From positions 287,377 through 351,376 of the forward strand of contig NZ_SNVJ01000002.1 of the NCBI RefSeq assembly GCF_009829925.1: a stretch of DNA of 64,000 bases. Reading direction: 5' to 3'. This document shows, in pieces, positions 18,185 to 30,705 of this stretch. Position 1 is the first letter of the stretch. Each line of letters begins with the position of its first letter. Source of the DNA: Teichococcus coralli (GTDB taxonomy: Bacteria; Pseudomonadota; Alphaproteobacteria; Acetobacterales; Acetobacteraceae). The notes beneath the pieces were generated by a model that was not told the DNA's origin, did not search any database, and worked only from the letters and a program-made list of their open reading frames with translations. The translations under genes and the position numbers were made by a program.

Positions 18185-20140
18185 TCAGGCCGCTGCAACC
18201 TCTACAACGGGCTTCAGATCGGGCGCCGTGGCCTCCGCTGCAAGGGTGGCCACCGCTTCGGCCAGCGTCACCGTCACCTGCTCGCGCCCGGGCAGGCGGC
18301 GCAGCACCACCTTGCCCTCCTCCGCCTCGCGCCGGCCGATCACCGCCAGGACCGGGACGCGCGCCTCGATCTGGTCCACCACCTTGCGGTTGATCTTCTC
18401 GTTGCGCAGGTCCAGCTCGACCGAGAGCCCGGCCTTCTGCAAGGCGGCGGCCACCTCGCGGGCGAAGGGGGCGGCCTCGTCCACGATGGTGGCCACGGCC
18501 ACCTGGGTCGGCGCCAGCCAGAGCGGGAAGCGCCCGGCATGCTCCTCGATCAGGATGCCGAGGAAACGCTCGAAGCTGCCCAGGATCGCACGGTGCAGCA
18601 TGACCGGACGGTGGCGGGCGCCGTCCTCGCCGACATAGACCGCGTCCAGCCGCTCAGGCAGCACAAAGTCCACCTGCAGCGTGCCGCACTGCCAGTCGCG
18701 GCCGATGGCGTCCCGCAGCACGAACTCCAGCTTCGGGCCATAGAAGGCGCCCTCCCCCGGGTTCAGCTCGTACTCCACGCCGGCGATGCGGCAGGCTTCC
18801 TTCAGCGCCCCCTCGGAGCGGTCCCAGGTCGCGTCGTCGCCCGCCCGCTTCTCCGGCCGGTCCGAGAACTTCACGCGGAAGCTCTCGAAGCCGAAGTCGC
18901 GGTAGATCCGCGAGAGCAGCGCCACGAACTCCACGGTCTCGGCGGCGATCTGGTTCTCCGTGCAGAAGATGTGCGCGTCGTCCTGCGTGAAGGACCGCAC
19001 CCGCATGATGCCGTGCAGCGCGCCCGAGGGCTCGTAGCGGTGGCAGGAGCCGAACTCGGCCATGCGCATCGGCAGCTCGCGGTAGCTCCGCAGGCCGTGG
19101 TTGAAGATCTGCACGTGGCAGGGGCAGTTCATCGGCTTCAGCGCCAGGACGCGGTCCTTCTCCGACTCGTCGTCGACGGTCGCGAGGAACATGTGCTCGC
19201 GGTACTTCTCCCAGTGGCCGGAGGCCTCCCAGAGGCGGCGGTCCACCAGTTGCGGGGTCTTCACCTCCTGATAAGCCGCGTCGTCCAGCCGCCGGCGCAT
19301 GTAGTTCTGCACCGTGGTGTAGAGGCGCCAGCCCTTGGGGTGCCAGAAGATGCTGCCGGCCGCCTCCTCCTGGAGGTGGAACAGGTCCATCTCCTTGCCG
19401 ATGCGGCGGTGGTCGCGCTTCTCCGCCTCCTCCAGCTGGTGGAGATAGGCGTCCAGTTCCTTCTGGTCGCGCCAGGCGGTCGCGTAGATGCGGCTGAGCA
19501 TGGCGTTGCGGTGGTCGCCGCGCCAATAGGCACCGGCCACCTTCATCAGCTTGAAGGCGGTGCCGACATCGCCGGCCGAGCGCATGTGAGGCCCCCGGCA
19601 GAGATCGAGCCAGGACCCCTGGCGGTAGATCGAGATGACCTCGCTCTCCGGCAGGTCGCGGATCAGCTCGGCCTTGTAGCGCTCGCCCCGTTCCTCGAAG
19701 AAGCGGATGGCCTCGTCACGCGGCCACTCCTCCCGCTGGAAGCTCGCGTCCCGCGAGACGATCTCGCGCATCTTGGCCTCGATCGCCGGGAAGTCCTCCG
19801 GCTTGAAGGGCTCGTTGCGCGCGAAGTCGTAGTAGAAGCCGTTCTCGATGGCGGGGCCGATCGTCACCTGGGTGCCGGGAAAGAGTTCCTGCACCGCCTC
19901 GGCGAGCACATGCGCGGCGTCGTGCCGGATCAGCTCCAGCGCCTCGGGGTCCTTGCGGGTGATGAAGCGGATCTCGGCGTCCTGCTCGATCGGCGCGGCG
20001 AGGTCGCGCAGCTTGCCGTCCACCTTCATGGCCAGCGCCGCCTTGGCGAGGCCCGGCCCGATGGCGGCGGCCACGGTGGTGCCCGTCACGGCTCCGTCGA
20101 AGACGCGGACGGACTGGTCGGGCAACGTGATCGCAGGCAT
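18185..20140 (-). CDS. thrS: Threonyl-tRNA synthetase
   Basis: A 651-aa class II synthetase. The N-terminal TGS domain covers about residues 1-60. The editing domain has HDAAH (73-77) and DLCRGPH. The catalytic core has MNCPCH with the zinc cysteine, [15 protein letters not shown] and the C-terminal [11 protein letters not shown], followed by the anticodon-binding domain ([20 protein letters not shown]). The ATG at 20140 starts the TGS domain; earlier in-frame sequence is not conserved. It is the first gene of a thrS-infC operon. rpmI-rplT, which follow infC in many bacteria, are absent here. Confidence 0.97.
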   Translation of the reverse strand: MPAITLPDQSVRVFDGAVTGTTVAAAIGPGLAKAALAMKVDGKLRDLAAPIEQDAEIRFITRKDPEALELIRHDAAHVLAEAVQELFPGTQVTIGPAIENGFYYDFARNEPFKPEDFPAIEAKMREIVSRDASFQREEWPRDEAIRFFEERGERYKAELIRDLPESEVISIYRQGSWLDLCRGPHMRSAGDVGTAFKLMKVAGAYWRGDHRNAMLSRIYATAWRDQKELDAYLHQLEEAEKRDHRRIGKEMDLFHLQEEAAGSIFWHPKGWRLYTTVQNYMRRRLDDAAYQEVKTPQLVDRRLWEASGHWEKYREHMFLATVDDESEKDRVLALKPMNCPCHVQIFNHGLRSYRELPMRMAEFGSCHRYEPSGALHGIMRVRSFTQDDAHIFCTENQIAAETVEFVALLSRIYRDFGFESFRVKFSDRPEKRAGDDATWDRSEGALKEACRIAGVEYELNPGEGAFYGPKLEFVLRDAIGRDWQCGTLQVDFVLPERLDAVYVGEDGARHRPVMLHRAILGSFERFLGILIEEHAGRFPLWLAPTQVAVATIVDEAAPFAREVAAALQKAGLSVELDLRNEKINRKVVDQIEARVPVLAVIGRREAEEGKVVLRRLPGREQVTVTLAEAVATLAAEATAPDLKPVVEVAAA

Positions 20141-20340
20141 CAGTCGGGTTTTCCCAGGTTGCGGAAAGGGCACGGGAACTTGGGGGGCCGGCCGTGCGGC
20201 GTCAACGACAAAAGGGTTGCCAAATCGCCAAGGGAGGGATGCGGCCGCGCCCGCGACGGGTCCGGTCGCGGCGGCGGGGATTTGGGAGGGACCATCTCCC
20301 CGCGCCTTGCCGGACGCGCCGCGCATGGCGGCCGGGCCGG

Positions 20341-20532
20341 TCAGGCGCGCGGCGCGGTTTCGGCCTCGTCGAAGCTGCGTTTCACCAGGAACAGGGCGAA
20401 GAGCACGCCGAAGAGAAACAGCGACAGGCAGAACAGGGTGAAGGGCCCCTCCACCGAGGTGCCGGCGCCGAGCAGGCCGACCAGGGCGATCAGCCCGGAA
20501 AAGATCACGAAAAAGACGCGGGTGGGGCTCAT
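20341..20532 (-). CDS. Small two-helix membrane protein after ccoS
   Basis: A 63-aa protein starting [17 protein letters not shown] with two hydrophobic segments (about 6-24 and 31-52) and a short charged tail [11 protein letters not shown]. Its ATG overlaps the ccoS stop by 4 nt (ATGA), so it is translated as the last gene of the cbb3 cluster. I do not recognise the family. Its position suggests a part in cbb3 oxidase assembly or stability. Confidence 0.65.
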   Translation of the reverse strand: MSPTRVFFVIFSGLIALVGLLGAGTSVEGPFTLFCLSLFLFGVLFALFLVKRSFDEAETAPRA

Positions 20533-20686
20533 CGGCGGCCTCGCTTGGGGTGGGTGTCGTCGAACAGGATGCGGGCGGCGGCGCCGTCCAGGTCGTCGTA
20601 CTGGCGGGTGCGCAGCGTCCAAAGGAAGAGCAGCAGCGCCAGCAGGCCGAGGAGCAGCGCGATCGGCACCAGCAGCAGCAGCGCGT

Positions 20687-20690
<4 letters not shown>
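20529..20690 (-). CDS. ccoS: Cbb3 oxidase maturation protein CcoS
   Basis: A 53-aa protein with one N-terminal membrane helix ([16 protein letters not shown]) and the CcoS signature [19 protein letters not shown] after it. CcoS is needed for incorporation of heme and copper cofactors into the cbb3 oxidase. Its ATG overlaps the ccoI stop (ATGA) and its own stop overlaps the next small gene, giving tight coupling. Confidence 0.92.
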
Positions 20691-23064
<2,374 letters not shown>

Positions 23065-23068
<4 letters not shown>

Positions 23069-23541
23069 CGAACGAAGACCCGCCCGCGGATGTCGAACCG
23101 GTCGCCTTGCTGGCCGGTCAGCCGCAGCTGCGCCTCCCACTGCCCGTGCCTCGGCACCTCGGCGGCGGCACGGAACTGGCCCGGTGCGACCGACCTGAAG
23201 CCGAGCGGCACGCGCGTGCCCTCCACCGGCCGCACCAGCACGCCCGAGATCGTGCCGGCCACCGGCTTCCCGTCCTCGTCCTGGACGGAGACGACGAGGG
23301 TGCGCACATCCAGCACCACGCTGGCATGCCAGCCGAGGGCCTGCTGCCGCGCGGTCTCGGCGAGCACGTCGTTGTAGGCCAACCCACGGTCATAGGCGTG
23401 ACCGACGGAGACGCCGGTGAAGGTGGAAACCGCCGCCCAGACCAGCACTGCGTTGACCGCCAGCACCACGCCCATGCCGCCGGCGAAGGCCCAGGGAATC
23501 CAGCCGCTGCGGCGGGGCTGGGCGGGCAGGAGCACGGACAT
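23065..23541 (-). CDS. ccoH: Cbb3 oxidase assembly protein CcoH/FixH
   Basis: A 158-aa FixH-family protein: SGWIPWAFAGGMGVVLAVN is the single membrane anchor near the N terminus, followed by a periplasmic beta domain beginning VGHAYDRGLAYNDVLA. It assists maturation of the cbb3 complex. Two starts are possible: ATG 23556 overlaps the ccoG stop, and ATG 23541 has AGGA about 8 nt upstream; I use the latter. Confidence 0.9.
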
Positions 23542-23552
23542 CGGCGTTTTCC

Positions 23553-25043
23553 TCATTTCGGCGCCAGGAAGACGCTGCGCTCGGCCAGCACCGTATGGCC
23601 CGCGGCATCGAGCAGCCGGAAGCGGACCGGCGTGCTTTCCGGCAGGCCGGCACCCGCGGGCGCGGTGACCAGCGCGCGCCACTGCGTGATGCCATCCTGC
23701 CGCAGCGCCAGCAACGGCCGGGCTTCGGCATCGGCGGCGCTGTCCTGCACCACGAGCCGGAAGCCTTCCGGTGCGTCCAACACCAGCGCGAGGGCGGCAT
23801 CGGGGCGGGTACGGTTCTCCAGCTTCAGCGTATAAGCGTTGCGGATGCCGCCGTCGGAGAGGCGGACGAAGATCGGCGCGCGGTCGCGCAACACGGCCAG
23901 CGTCGCCGTCGGGCGCAGCAGGAAGGCGCCGAGCATCACCGCCGCCACCGCCCCCAGCACGCCGGCATAGAGCCAGGTGCGCGGGCGGGAGAAGCGGACG
24001 GGCTGGCGCGCCTTCATCCCGCGGACCTGGCGCGCCGGGCCGGGAGCGATCCCCGCGGTGGCGGCCTCGCTGGCGGCGAGGTTGGCCAGCGTCTCGAAGG
24101 CGACCAGGCCAGCCGGGCGGCTCAGCCTGCGCATCACCTCGTCGCAGGCGTCGATGCAGAGGCCGCAGCCGATGCATTCGAGTTGCTGGCCATCGCGGAT
24201 GTCGATGCCGGTCGGGCAGGCATGCAGGCAGGCGCGGCAATCCACGCAGTCCCCGACGCCCGCGGCCTTGGCCTTGCCGCGCGGCTCGCCCCGCCAGCCG
24301 CGATAGCTGACGACGAGCGAGTTCTCGTCGAGCATCGCCGCCTGGAAGCGTGGCCAGGGGCACATGTAGGTGCAGACCTGCTCTCGCGCCCAGCCGGCCA
24401 GTGTGTAGGTCGTTCCGGCGAACAGGCCGAAGAAGACATAGGTCTCCAGGCTGGCGCCGCCGGTCAGGATGTCCCGCGTCACCGTCGGGGCGTCCTGGAA
24501 GTACATGATCCAGGCGCCGCCGGTCGCGGCCGCGATGACCAGCCAGGCGGCGTGCTTCGCCAGCTTGCGCAGCGCCTTGCCGCGCGTCGTCGGCGCGGCA
24601 TCCAGCCTCATGCGGGCGTTGCGGTCGCCCTCGATGCGCCGCTCCACCCAGAGGAAGAGGTCGGTCCAGACCGTTTGCGGACAGGCGAAGCCGCACCAGA
24701 CGCGGCCGAACAGGCTGGTGACGGCGAAGAGGCCGATCGCCGCCAGCACCAGCAGGCCGGTGAGGAAGTAGATCTCCTGCGGCCAGATCTCAATCCAGAG
24801 CAGGAAGATGCGGGCGTTGGCGATGTCCACCAGCACCGCCTGGTCCGGCATGCCCGCGCCACGGTCCCACCGCAGCCACGGCACGAGGTAGTAGAGCGCC
24901 AGGCAAGCGGCCAGGATCGCCCATTTGGCGCGGCGCACGGGGCCATGCACCGCCTTGGGATAGACCTTCTGGCCGGCGGCGTAGAGCGAGCCCGCCTCGC
25001 CGCCGGCGACGTGCGCCACACCCCCGGGGTCGATCCGGCTCAT
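23553..25043 (-). CDS. ccoG: Cbb3 oxidase accessory protein CcoG/FixG
   Basis: A 496-aa membrane iron-sulfur protein. About five hydrophobic segments are seen, with GRVWCGFACPQTVWTD after the second pair and a conserved CTYMCPWPRFQ. Two [4Fe-4S] motifs follow: CVDCRACLHACP and CIGCGLCIDAC. The C-terminal immunoglobulin-like periplasmic region runs from about residue 360. CcoG homologues act as cupric reductases that deliver Cu(I) during cbb3 assembly. It lies 6 nt after ccoP. Confidence 0.94.
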   Translation of the reverse strand: MSRIDPGGVAHVAGGEAGSLYAAGQKVYPKAVHGPVRRAKWAILAACLALYYLVPWLRWDRGAGMPDQAVLVDIANARIFLLWIEIWPQEIYFLTGLLVLAAIGLFAVTSLFGRVWCGFACPQTVWTDLFLWVERRIEGDRNARMRLDAAPTTRGKALRKLAKHAAWLVIAAATGGAWIMYFQDAPTVTRDILTGGASLETYVFFGLFAGTTYTLAGWAREQVCTYMCPWPRFQAAMLDENSLVVSYRGWRGEPRGKAKAAGVGDCVDCRACLHACPTGIDIRDGQQLECIGCGLCIDACDEVMRRLSRPAGLVAFETLANLAASEAATAGIAPGPARQVRGMKARQPVRFSRPRTWLYAGVLGAVAAVMLGAFLLRPTATLAVLRDRAPIFVRLSDGGIRNAYTLKLENRTRPDAALALVLDAPEGFRLVVQDSAADAEARPLLALRQDGITQWRALVTAPAGAGLPESTPVRFRLLDAAGHTVLAERSVFLAPK

Positions 25044-25049
25044 CGTGCC

Positions 25050-25925
25050 TTACTCCGGCTCGCCACCGCCAAGGGAATGGACATAGACGGTCAGCATGTT
25101 GACCACCGCCGGGTCCAGGCGCCCGCCCCAGGCCGGCATCACCCCGGCACGGGCGTAGGAGACGGACTGCACCACGGCCGCCTTGTCCCCGCCATAGAGC
25201 CAGATCTGGTCGGCCAGGTCGGGCGCGCCCAGCTCGCGGCTGCCGCGGCCGTCATTGCCGTGGCAGCTGGAGCAGTTCTCGGCGAAGACGGCGGCGCCGC
25301 GCCGCGCCGCGGCGGCATCGGTGGCGCGGCCGGAGAGGCTCAGCACGTGCTCGGCCACCTCGTTCACCTGCGCCGCGCTCAGCAGCCCGTCGGCCAGGAA
25401 GCGCGGCATCATGGTGGTGCGCGCCGCCTCGTCCTCGGCGTTGCGGATGCCGTGCGCGATGGTCTGGCGGATGTCGGCGAGCTTGCCGCCCCAGAGCCAG
25501 TCGTCGTCGGCGAGGCTGGGGAAGCCGCCCTGCGCACCCTGCCCGCCCGCGCCATGGCAGGCGGCGCAGTTGTTGGCGAAGGCGACGCGGCCTCCGGCGA
25601 GCGCGAAGTTGCGCAGTTCCGGATCGGCCAGGATCTCCTGCGGCGCCGCATCGCGGATGGCAGCCAGCCGGGGCTCGAGCCGCTCCGCGTGCTCGGCCAT
25701 CTCCTGCTCGATGGCGCCGCGCGCGGTCCAGCCGGTGAGGCCGGTGGCGCCCTGGATGGGCAGGGCCGGATAGAGCACCACCCACACGGCGGCGAAGGCG
25801 ATGGTGGCGTAGAACACGTAGAGCCACCATTTCGGCAACGGCGTGTTCAGCTCCTTGATGCCGTCCCATTCGTGGCCGGTGGTCAGCGTGCCGCTGACCG
25901 CATCCTTCTCGATCTTGGTCGGCAT
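25050..25925 (-). CDS. ccoP: Cbb3 oxidase subunit III, diheme cytochrome c CcoP
   Basis: A 291-aa membrane-anchored cytochrome that feeds electrons to CcoO/CcoN. The anchor is at about residues 33-52 after the conserved HEWDGIKELNTPLPKWW. Two heme c sites are CAACH (120-124) and CSSCH (218-222), with matching MMPRF and MPAWGG Met ligands. The gene sits 2 nt after ccoQ in the usual NOQP order. Confidence 0.96.
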   Translation of the reverse strand: MPTKIEKDAVSGTLTTGHEWDGIKELNTPLPKWWLYVFYATIAFAAVWVVLYPALPIQGATGLTGWTARGAIEQEMAEHAERLEPRLAAIRDAAPQEILADPELRNFALAGGRVAFANNCAACHGAGGQGAQGGFPSLADDDWLWGGKLADIRQTIAHGIRNAEDEAARTTMMPRFLADGLLSAAQVNEVAEHVLSLSGRATDAAAARRGAAVFAENCSSCHGNDGRGSRELGAPDLADQIWLYGGDKAAVVQSVSYARAGVMPAWGGRLDPAVVNMLTVYVHSLGGGEPE

Positions 25926-25927
25926 CG

Positions 25928-26113
25928 TCAGATGCTCCGTTGCGGCTGCCGCGCGCGCGGCGCCTCGTCACGCAGGGGGATGTCGGCCAGCATCTGGTAG
26001 GCCTGGCGCCGGCCGGGACGCAGCACCCGGAACAGGATGAAGCTGAACAGCGCGAAGAACCACACCACCCAGGCGGCCTTCAGCAGCGGATAGAGAGCGA
26101 ACAGGTCCATCAA
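25928..26113 (-). CDS. ccoQ: Cbb3 oxidase small subunit CcoQ
   Basis: A 61-aa protein with a single membrane helix (about residues 10-30) and a basic cytoplasmic tail FRVLRPGRRQAYQ. It stabilises the cbb3 complex. Its position between ccoO and ccoP and its size define it. Confidence 0.88.
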   Translation of the reverse strand: MMDLFALYPLLKAAWVVWFFALFSFILFRVLRPGRRQAYQMLADIPLRDEAPRARQPQRSI

Positions 26114-26120
26114 TCCCTCC

Positions 26121-26852
26121 TCACTGCTGCCGCACGCTCTCGGGCGTGACGTCGCCGAACTTCACCAGCGTGCCGAGCATCTGCAGATAGGCGATAAGCG
26201 CGTCCATTTCGGTGATGTCGCGGCCGTTGCCGTCGAAGGCGGCCTGCCGCGCACGGGCATAGCGGCGCGAGAAGGCCGTGGGGTCCTCGTCCGGCTTCGC
26301 CTGCGCCTCCAGGTCGGCCCTGGCGCTGGCGATCATCGCATCCGTGTAGGGCACGCCGACGGCGCGCTGGCCGCGCAGGTGGTCCTGGATGTCGCCATAC
26401 TCGAGCGGACGGTCGAGAAAGGCGTAGGGCGGCATGACGCTTTCCGGCACCACGGCGCGCGGGCTGCGCAGATGCGCGGCGTGCCAGTCGTCGGAATAGC
26501 GGCCGCCGACGCGCGCCAGGTCCGGCCCGGTGCGCTTGCTGCCCCACTGGAAGGGATGGTCGTACATGCTCTCGGCCGCGAGGCTGTAGTGGCCGTAGCG
26601 CTCCGCCTCGTCGCGGAAGGGGCGGATCATCTGGCTGTGGCAGGTGTAGCAGCCCTCGCGCACGAAGATGTTGCGGCCCATCAGCTCCAGCGGGGTGTAG
26701 GGGCGGATGCCCTGCACGCGCTCGATGGTGGTCTCCACGGCGAAGAGCGGCACGATCTGCACCAGCCCGCCGATGGAGACGGTGATCAGCGTGAGCACGC
26801 CGAGCAGGATCAGGTTCTTCTCGATCAGCGCGTGGCTGAAGCGGCGGAACAT
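26121..26852 (-). CDS. ccoO: Cbb3 oxidase subunit II, monoheme cytochrome c CcoO
   Basis: A 243-aa cytochrome anchored by a helix at about residues 12-34. The heme c site is CYTCH (68-72) in [14 protein letters not shown]. The conserved [14 protein letters not shown] and VMPPYAFL segments follow. The start is 13 nt downstream of ccoN. Confidence 0.96.
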   Translation of the reverse strand: MFRRFSHALIEKNLILLGVLTLITVSIGGLVQIVPLFAVETTIERVQGIRPYTPLELMGRNIFVREGCYTCHSQMIRPFRDEAERYGHYSLAAESMYDHPFQWGSKRTGPDLARVGGRYSDDWHAAHLRSPRAVVPESVMPPYAFLDRPLEYGDIQDHLRGQRAVGVPYTDAMIASARADLEAQAKPDEDPTAFSRRYARARQAAFDGNGRDITEMDALIAYLQMLGTLVKFGDVTPESVRQQ

Positions 26853-26865
26853 CGGCCCGTTTCCT

Positions 26866-28356
26866 TCACTCGGCCGGCACGGCGGCGGCGGCGGGGAGCG
26901 GCGGCGCGAGCGGCGCCTCCTCGGCCCGCGCCGTCACGGTGCGCCAGAGGTTGTAGACCATCAGCAGCGCGCCGCTCAGGTAGAGCACGCCGCCCAGCAT
27001 GCGGATGACGTAGTAGGGGTGCATGGCCGCCACCGTCTCCACGAAGGAGTACTGCAGGAAGCCGAGCTCGTCGTAGGAGCGCCACATCAGGCCCTGCATG
27101 ATGCCGGACACCCACATCGCGGTGATGTAGAGGACGATGCCGAGCGTCGCGACCCAGAAGTGCCAGGCGGCGAGCTTGTTCGAGTACAGCTCGGTCCTTC
27201 CCCAGAGCCGCGGCACCAGCCAGTACATGGCGCCGAAGGTGATGAAGCCGACCCAGCCCATGGCGCCGGAATGCACGTGGCCGATGGTCCAGTCGGTGTA
27301 GTGCGAGAGGCTGTTCACCGCCTTCACCGACATCACCGGCCCCTCGAAGGTGCTCATGCCGTAGAAGCCGACGGCGGTGACGGAGAAGCGCAGGCCGGGA
27401 TCGGTGCGCAGCTTGTCCCAGGCGCCGGAGAGGGTCATCAGGCCGTTGATCATGCCGCCCCAGGAGGGCATCCACAGCATGACGGAGAACACCATGCCCA
27501 GCGTCTGCGCCCAGTCCGGCAGCGCGGTGTAGTGCAGGTGGTGCGGGCCCGCCCAGATGTAGAGGAAGATCAGCGACCAGAAGTGGATGATCGAGAGGCG
27601 GTAGGAATAGACCGGCCGCTCCGCCTGCTTCGGGATGAAGTAGTACATCATGCCGAGGAAGCCGGCGGTCAGGAAGAAGCCCACCGCGTTGTGGCCGTAC
27701 CACCACTGGATCATCGCGTCCTGCACGCCCGAGGCGAGACCGTAGGACTTGGCATGGCCGGGCAGCGGCAGCGCCAAGTTGTTGCCGATATGCAGCATGG
27801 CGATGGTGACGATGAAGGCGAGGTAGAACCAGTTCGCCACGTAGATATGCGGCTCCTCGCGCCGCAGGATGGTGCCGCCGAACGCCACGAGATAGGCGAC
27901 CCAGACCACCGTCAGCCAGAGGTCCACGTACCATTCCGGCTCGGCGTACTCCTTGCCCTGCGTCACGCCGAGCACGTAGCCGAGCGCCGCCATGACGATG
28001 AAGAAGTTGTAGCCGGCGAAGAGGAACCAGCCCATCTCCTCACCGCCGAACAGGCGCGCCCGGCAGGTGCGCTGCACGACGTAGAGGCTGGTGCCGATCA
28101 GCGCGTTGCCGCCGAAGGCGAAAATCACCGCGCTGGTGTGCACCGGCCGCAGCCGGCCGAAGGTGGTCCATTCGAGGTCGAGGTTCAGCAGCGGGAAGGC
28201 AAGCTGCGAGGCGATCAGCACGCCCATCAGGAAGCCCACCACACCCCAGAACAGGGTGGCGACCGCCATGGCGCGGATCGGCCCGTCCACGTACGAATCC
28301 TGCCGCCAGGCGCCGGTCTGTGCGGCGAGGCTGGCGGCGTGGCCTCCTTCGGGCAT
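26866..28356 (-). CDS. ccoN: Cbb3 oxidase catalytic subunit CcoN
   Basis: A 496-aa heme-copper oxidase catalytic subunit with about 12 membrane helices, high oxygen affinity and proton pumping. Heme b ligand H73 lies in PVHTSAVIF. CuB ligands lie in [11 protein letters not shown] and [14 protein letters not shown]. The late histidines are in [21 protein letters not shown] lies 10 nt before the ATG. It is the first gene of the cco cluster; an FNR/FixK-type box lies 112 nt upstream. Confidence 0.97.
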   Translation of the reverse strand: MPEGGHAASLAAQTGAWRQDSYVDGPIRAMAVATLFWGVVGFLMGVLIASQLAFPLLNLDLEWTTFGRLRPVHTSAVIFAFGGNALIGTSLYVVQRTCRARLFGGEEMGWFLFAGYNFFIVMAALGYVLGVTQGKEYAEPEWYVDLWLTVVWVAYLVAFGGTILRREEPHIYVANWFYLAFIVTIAMLHIGNNLALPLPGHAKSYGLASGVQDAMIQWWYGHNAVGFFLTAGFLGMMYYFIPKQAERPVYSYRLSIIHFWSLIFLYIWAGPHHLHYTALPDWAQTLGMVFSVMLWMPSWGGMINGLMTLSGAWDKLRTDPGLRFSVTAVGFYGMSTFEGPVMSVKAVNSLSHYTDWTIGHVHSGAMGWVGFITFGAMYWLVPRLWGRTELYSNKLAAWHFWVATLGIVLYITAMWVSGIMQGLMWRSYDELGFLQYSFVETVAAMHPYYVIRMLGGVLYLSGALLMVYNLWRTVTARAEEAPLAPPLPAAAAVPAE

Positions 28357-28467
28357 CGGGGATGTCTCCGGTCTGGTCGTGGGGGAATCCGCCCCTCAGC
28401 GGCCGCGCTTGGCGAGGCCGATGCACGGGATTGCGCGCAAGGAAGCCCAGGCGGCACGGGCCTGTCC

Positions 28468-28481
28468 TTGACGCGGATCAA
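28468..28481. promoter_or_regulatory. FNR/FixK-type anaerobox
   Basis: TTGACGCGGATCAA matches the TTGAT-N4-ATCAA pattern with one change. It lies between divergent ccoN and the DUF2189 gene and could serve both: its centre is about 61 nt from the DUF2189 start codon and about 118 nt from the ccoN start codon. Regulation by low oxygen is inferred from the match and from known cco control. Confidence 0.7.
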
Positions 28482-28535
28482 GTTTTCAGCGGCCCGGTTG
28501 CATTAGGTTACGGGAGCCGCAGGGAGGTCATCGCC

Positions 28536-29318
28536 ATGCAAAGCCAGGCCACGCCCGTTCTTCGCGCCGCCGCACAACCGCGCCGCGTGGCGCAGGACCG
28601 CCCCTGGGCCTGGCTCGCCGCCGGCTGGAACGACCTCTGGGCCTCGCCCGCGATCAGCCTCACCCACGGCGCGGCGCTCACCCTTGCCGGCTGGGCGCTG
28701 GCACTCCTGGCGCAGCGGTTGCAGACCCTGTGGCTGGTGTTGCCGCTGAGTGCCGGCTTCTTTCTCGTCGCCCCCCTGCTCGCCGCCGGCCTCTACGAGG
28801 TCTCCCGCCGGCGGGAGGCGGGGCTGGAGACGAATTGGGCGGAGGCGATGCAGGGCTTCCGCCGGCATGGCGGGCAACTCGCCTTCATGGGCGTCGCATT
28901 GCTGCTTCTGCACCTGTTCTGGGTGCAACTGGCCGGGCTGATCTTCGCGCTCTGCTTCGGCCCGGGCTTCGCGCCGCCGCTGGAGACCCTGCCGCTGGCC
29001 ATGCTTCGCGCCGAGAAGCTGCTGCCGTTCCTGCTGGTCGGCACCGGCAGCGGCTTCCTGCTGGCGGCCCTGGCTTTCGGCATCTCGGCGCTCGCCATCC
29101 CGATGCTGGTGGAACGCGACATCTCCACCCCGGAGGCGATCATCGCCTCCTGGCACGGGGTGATGCTGAACTGGCGCGCCATGGCGCTCTGGGCAGGGCT
29201 GATCGTGCTGTTCACCGGCCTGGCGATGGTGCCCCTGTTCCTCGGCCTCGCCATCGCCCTGCCGCTGATCGGGCATGCCACCTGGCACGCCTGCCGCGAC
29301 ATCTACCCGCCGGAATAA
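28536..29318 (+). CDS. DUF2189 multi-pass membrane protein
   Basis: A 260-aa protein with about six hydrophobic segments and DUF2189 features: [22 protein letters not shown] near the start and SFFLVAP-like core ([23 protein letters not shown]). The central [23 protein letters not shown] and the final [12 protein letters not shown] are also typical. GGGAGG precedes the ATG. The function is not established. Sharing a putative anaerobox with ccoN suggests low-oxygen expression. Confidence 0.85.
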   Translation: MQSQATPVLRAAAQPRRVAQDRPWAWLAAGWNDLWASPAISLTHGAALTLAGWALALLAQRLQTLWLVLPLSAGFFLVAPLLAAGLYEVSRRREAGLETNWAEAMQGFRRHGGQLAFMGVALLLLHLFWVQLAGLIFALCFGPGFAPPLETLPLAMLRAEKLLPFLLVGTGSGFLLAALAFGISALAIPMLVERDISTPEAIIASWHGVMLNWRAMALWAGLIVLFTGLAMVPLFLGLAIALPLIGHATWHACRDIYPPE

Positions 29319-29400
29319 CCGCCTGCCGGGCGCGATGGACGAAGGCGGCAGGGCTGGTAGAGTGGGGGGCAGAGACCCACCGCGCCGGGAGGCTCCCGCC

Positions 29401-30045
29401 ATGCACGCTTCCGATGACGGCCCGCACGGGCACCATCACGAACACGACCACAGCGAGCTCTCGGACACGGCGCTGCGCGTCCGCGCGCTGGAATCGGTGC
29501 TGGTCGAGAAGGGCTATGTCGAGCCGGACGCGCTTGACGCCATCATCGAGACCTACGAGACGCGCATCGGCCCTCGCAACGGCGCGCGGGTGGTGGCCAA
29601 GGCCTGGGCCGACCCCGCCTTCCGCGACGGGCTGCGGCGGGATGCCACGGCGGCCATCGCCTCGCTCGGCTTCGGCGGGCGGCAGGGCGAGCACATGGTG
29701 GCGGTCGAGAACACGCCGGAAGAGCACAACCTCGTCGTCTGCACGCTGTGCTCCTGCTATCCCTGGCCGGTGCTGGGCCTGCCGCCGGTCTGGTACAAGA
29801 GCGCGGCCTACCGCTCCCGCGCCGTGATCGACCCCCGCGGCGTGCTGGCGGATTTCGGCGTCACCCTGCCGGAGGGGACGCGCCTCCGCGTCTGGGATTC
29901 CACCGCCGAGATCCGCTACCTCGTGCTGCCCATGCGCCCCGCCGGCACCGAGGGCTGGAGCGAGGAGGCATTGGCCGACCTCGTGACGCGGGACTCCATG
30001 ATCGGCACCGGACTGGCCCGGGCGCCTGGCGGGGTGGCGGCATGA
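29401..30045 (+). CDS. nthA: Nitrile hydratase alpha subunit, cobalt type
   Basis: A 214-aa subunit of the enzyme that hydrates nitriles to amides. The metal-binding motif is C114-T-L-C117-S-C119 in [12 protein letters not shown]; Thr at position 115 marks the Co(III) type, whereas iron enzymes have Ser. Two cysteines would be oxidised in the mature enzyme. The N terminus carries a His-rich stretch ([12 protein letters not shown]), unusual in degree and possibly metal-binding. GGGAGG precedes the ATG. The stop overlaps nthB (ATGA). Confidence 0.95.
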   Translation: MHASDDGPHGHHHEHDHSELSDTALRVRALESVLVEKGYVEPDALDAIIETYETRIGPRNGARVVAKAWADPAFRDGLRRDATAAIASLGFGGRQGEHMVAVENTPEEHNLVVCTLCSCYPWPVLGLPPVWYKSAAYRSRAVIDPRGVLADFGVTLPEGTRLRVWDSTAEIRYLVLPMRPAGTEGWSEEALADLVTRDSMIGTGLARAPGGVAA

Positions 30046-30701
30046 ACGGCGCGCAGGATCTCGGCGGCATGATGGGCTTCGGCCCGGTGACGCCGGAGCC
30101 GGAGGAGCTGCGCTTCCACGCCGAATGGGAGAAGCGGGCGCTGGCCATCACCCTCGCCACAGGGGCGATGGGCGTGTGGAACATCGACACGATGCGGCAC
30201 ACGCGGGAATCCCTGCCGCCGGCCGAGTATTTGTCCTCCTCCTACTATGAGATCTGGACCAAGGCGCTGGCGAACCAGCTCCTGGCGGACGGGCTGGTCA
30301 GCCGCGAGGAACTCCGCGACGGACAGGCGGAGGCGCCCGCGCGGCCGGTGCCGCGCGTGCTGCATGCCGGGGAGGTGGCCAGGACCCTGGCTGCCGGCAC
30401 GCAGTATGCGCGCCCGGCCGAGGCGCCCGCCGCCTTCGCCGTTGGTGCGGCGGTGCGGACCAGGGTGTTCCACCCGGCGCATCACACCCGCCTGCCCCGC
30501 TACGCCCGGGGCAAGCAGGGCGTGGTGGAGGCGGTGCGCGGCGTCTTTGTCTTTCCCGACACCAACGCCCACCGGCAGGGCGAGCACCCGCAATGGCTCT
30601 ACACGGTCCGCTTCACCGGGCCGGAGTTGTGGGGCGAAGGAGCCGATCCGAGCCTTTCCGTTTCCATCGACGCCTGGGAAAGCTACCTTGAAGCCGCTTA
30701 A
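30042..30701 (+). CDS. nthB: Nitrile hydratase beta subunit
   Basis: A 219-aa partner subunit with the family's N-terminal [16 protein letters not shown], a helix [17 protein letters not shown] and the SH3-like C domain starting [16 protein letters not shown]. The end of that domain, [11 protein letters not shown], is also typical. It forms the active site at the interface with NthA. Order alpha-beta-accessory is as in other cobalt enzymes of proteobacteria. Confidence 0.94.
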   Translation: MNGAQDLGGMMGFGPVTPEPEELRFHAEWEKRALAITLATGAMGVWNIDTMRHTRESLPPAEYLSSSYYEIWTKALANQLLADGLVSREELRDGQAEAPARPVPRVLHAGEVARTLAAGTQYARPAEAPAAFAVGAAVRTRVFHPAHHTRLPRYARGKQGVVEAVRGVFVFPDTNAHRQGEHPQWLYTVRFTGPELWGEGADPSLSVSIDAWESYLEAA

Positions 30702-30705
30702 CGCC

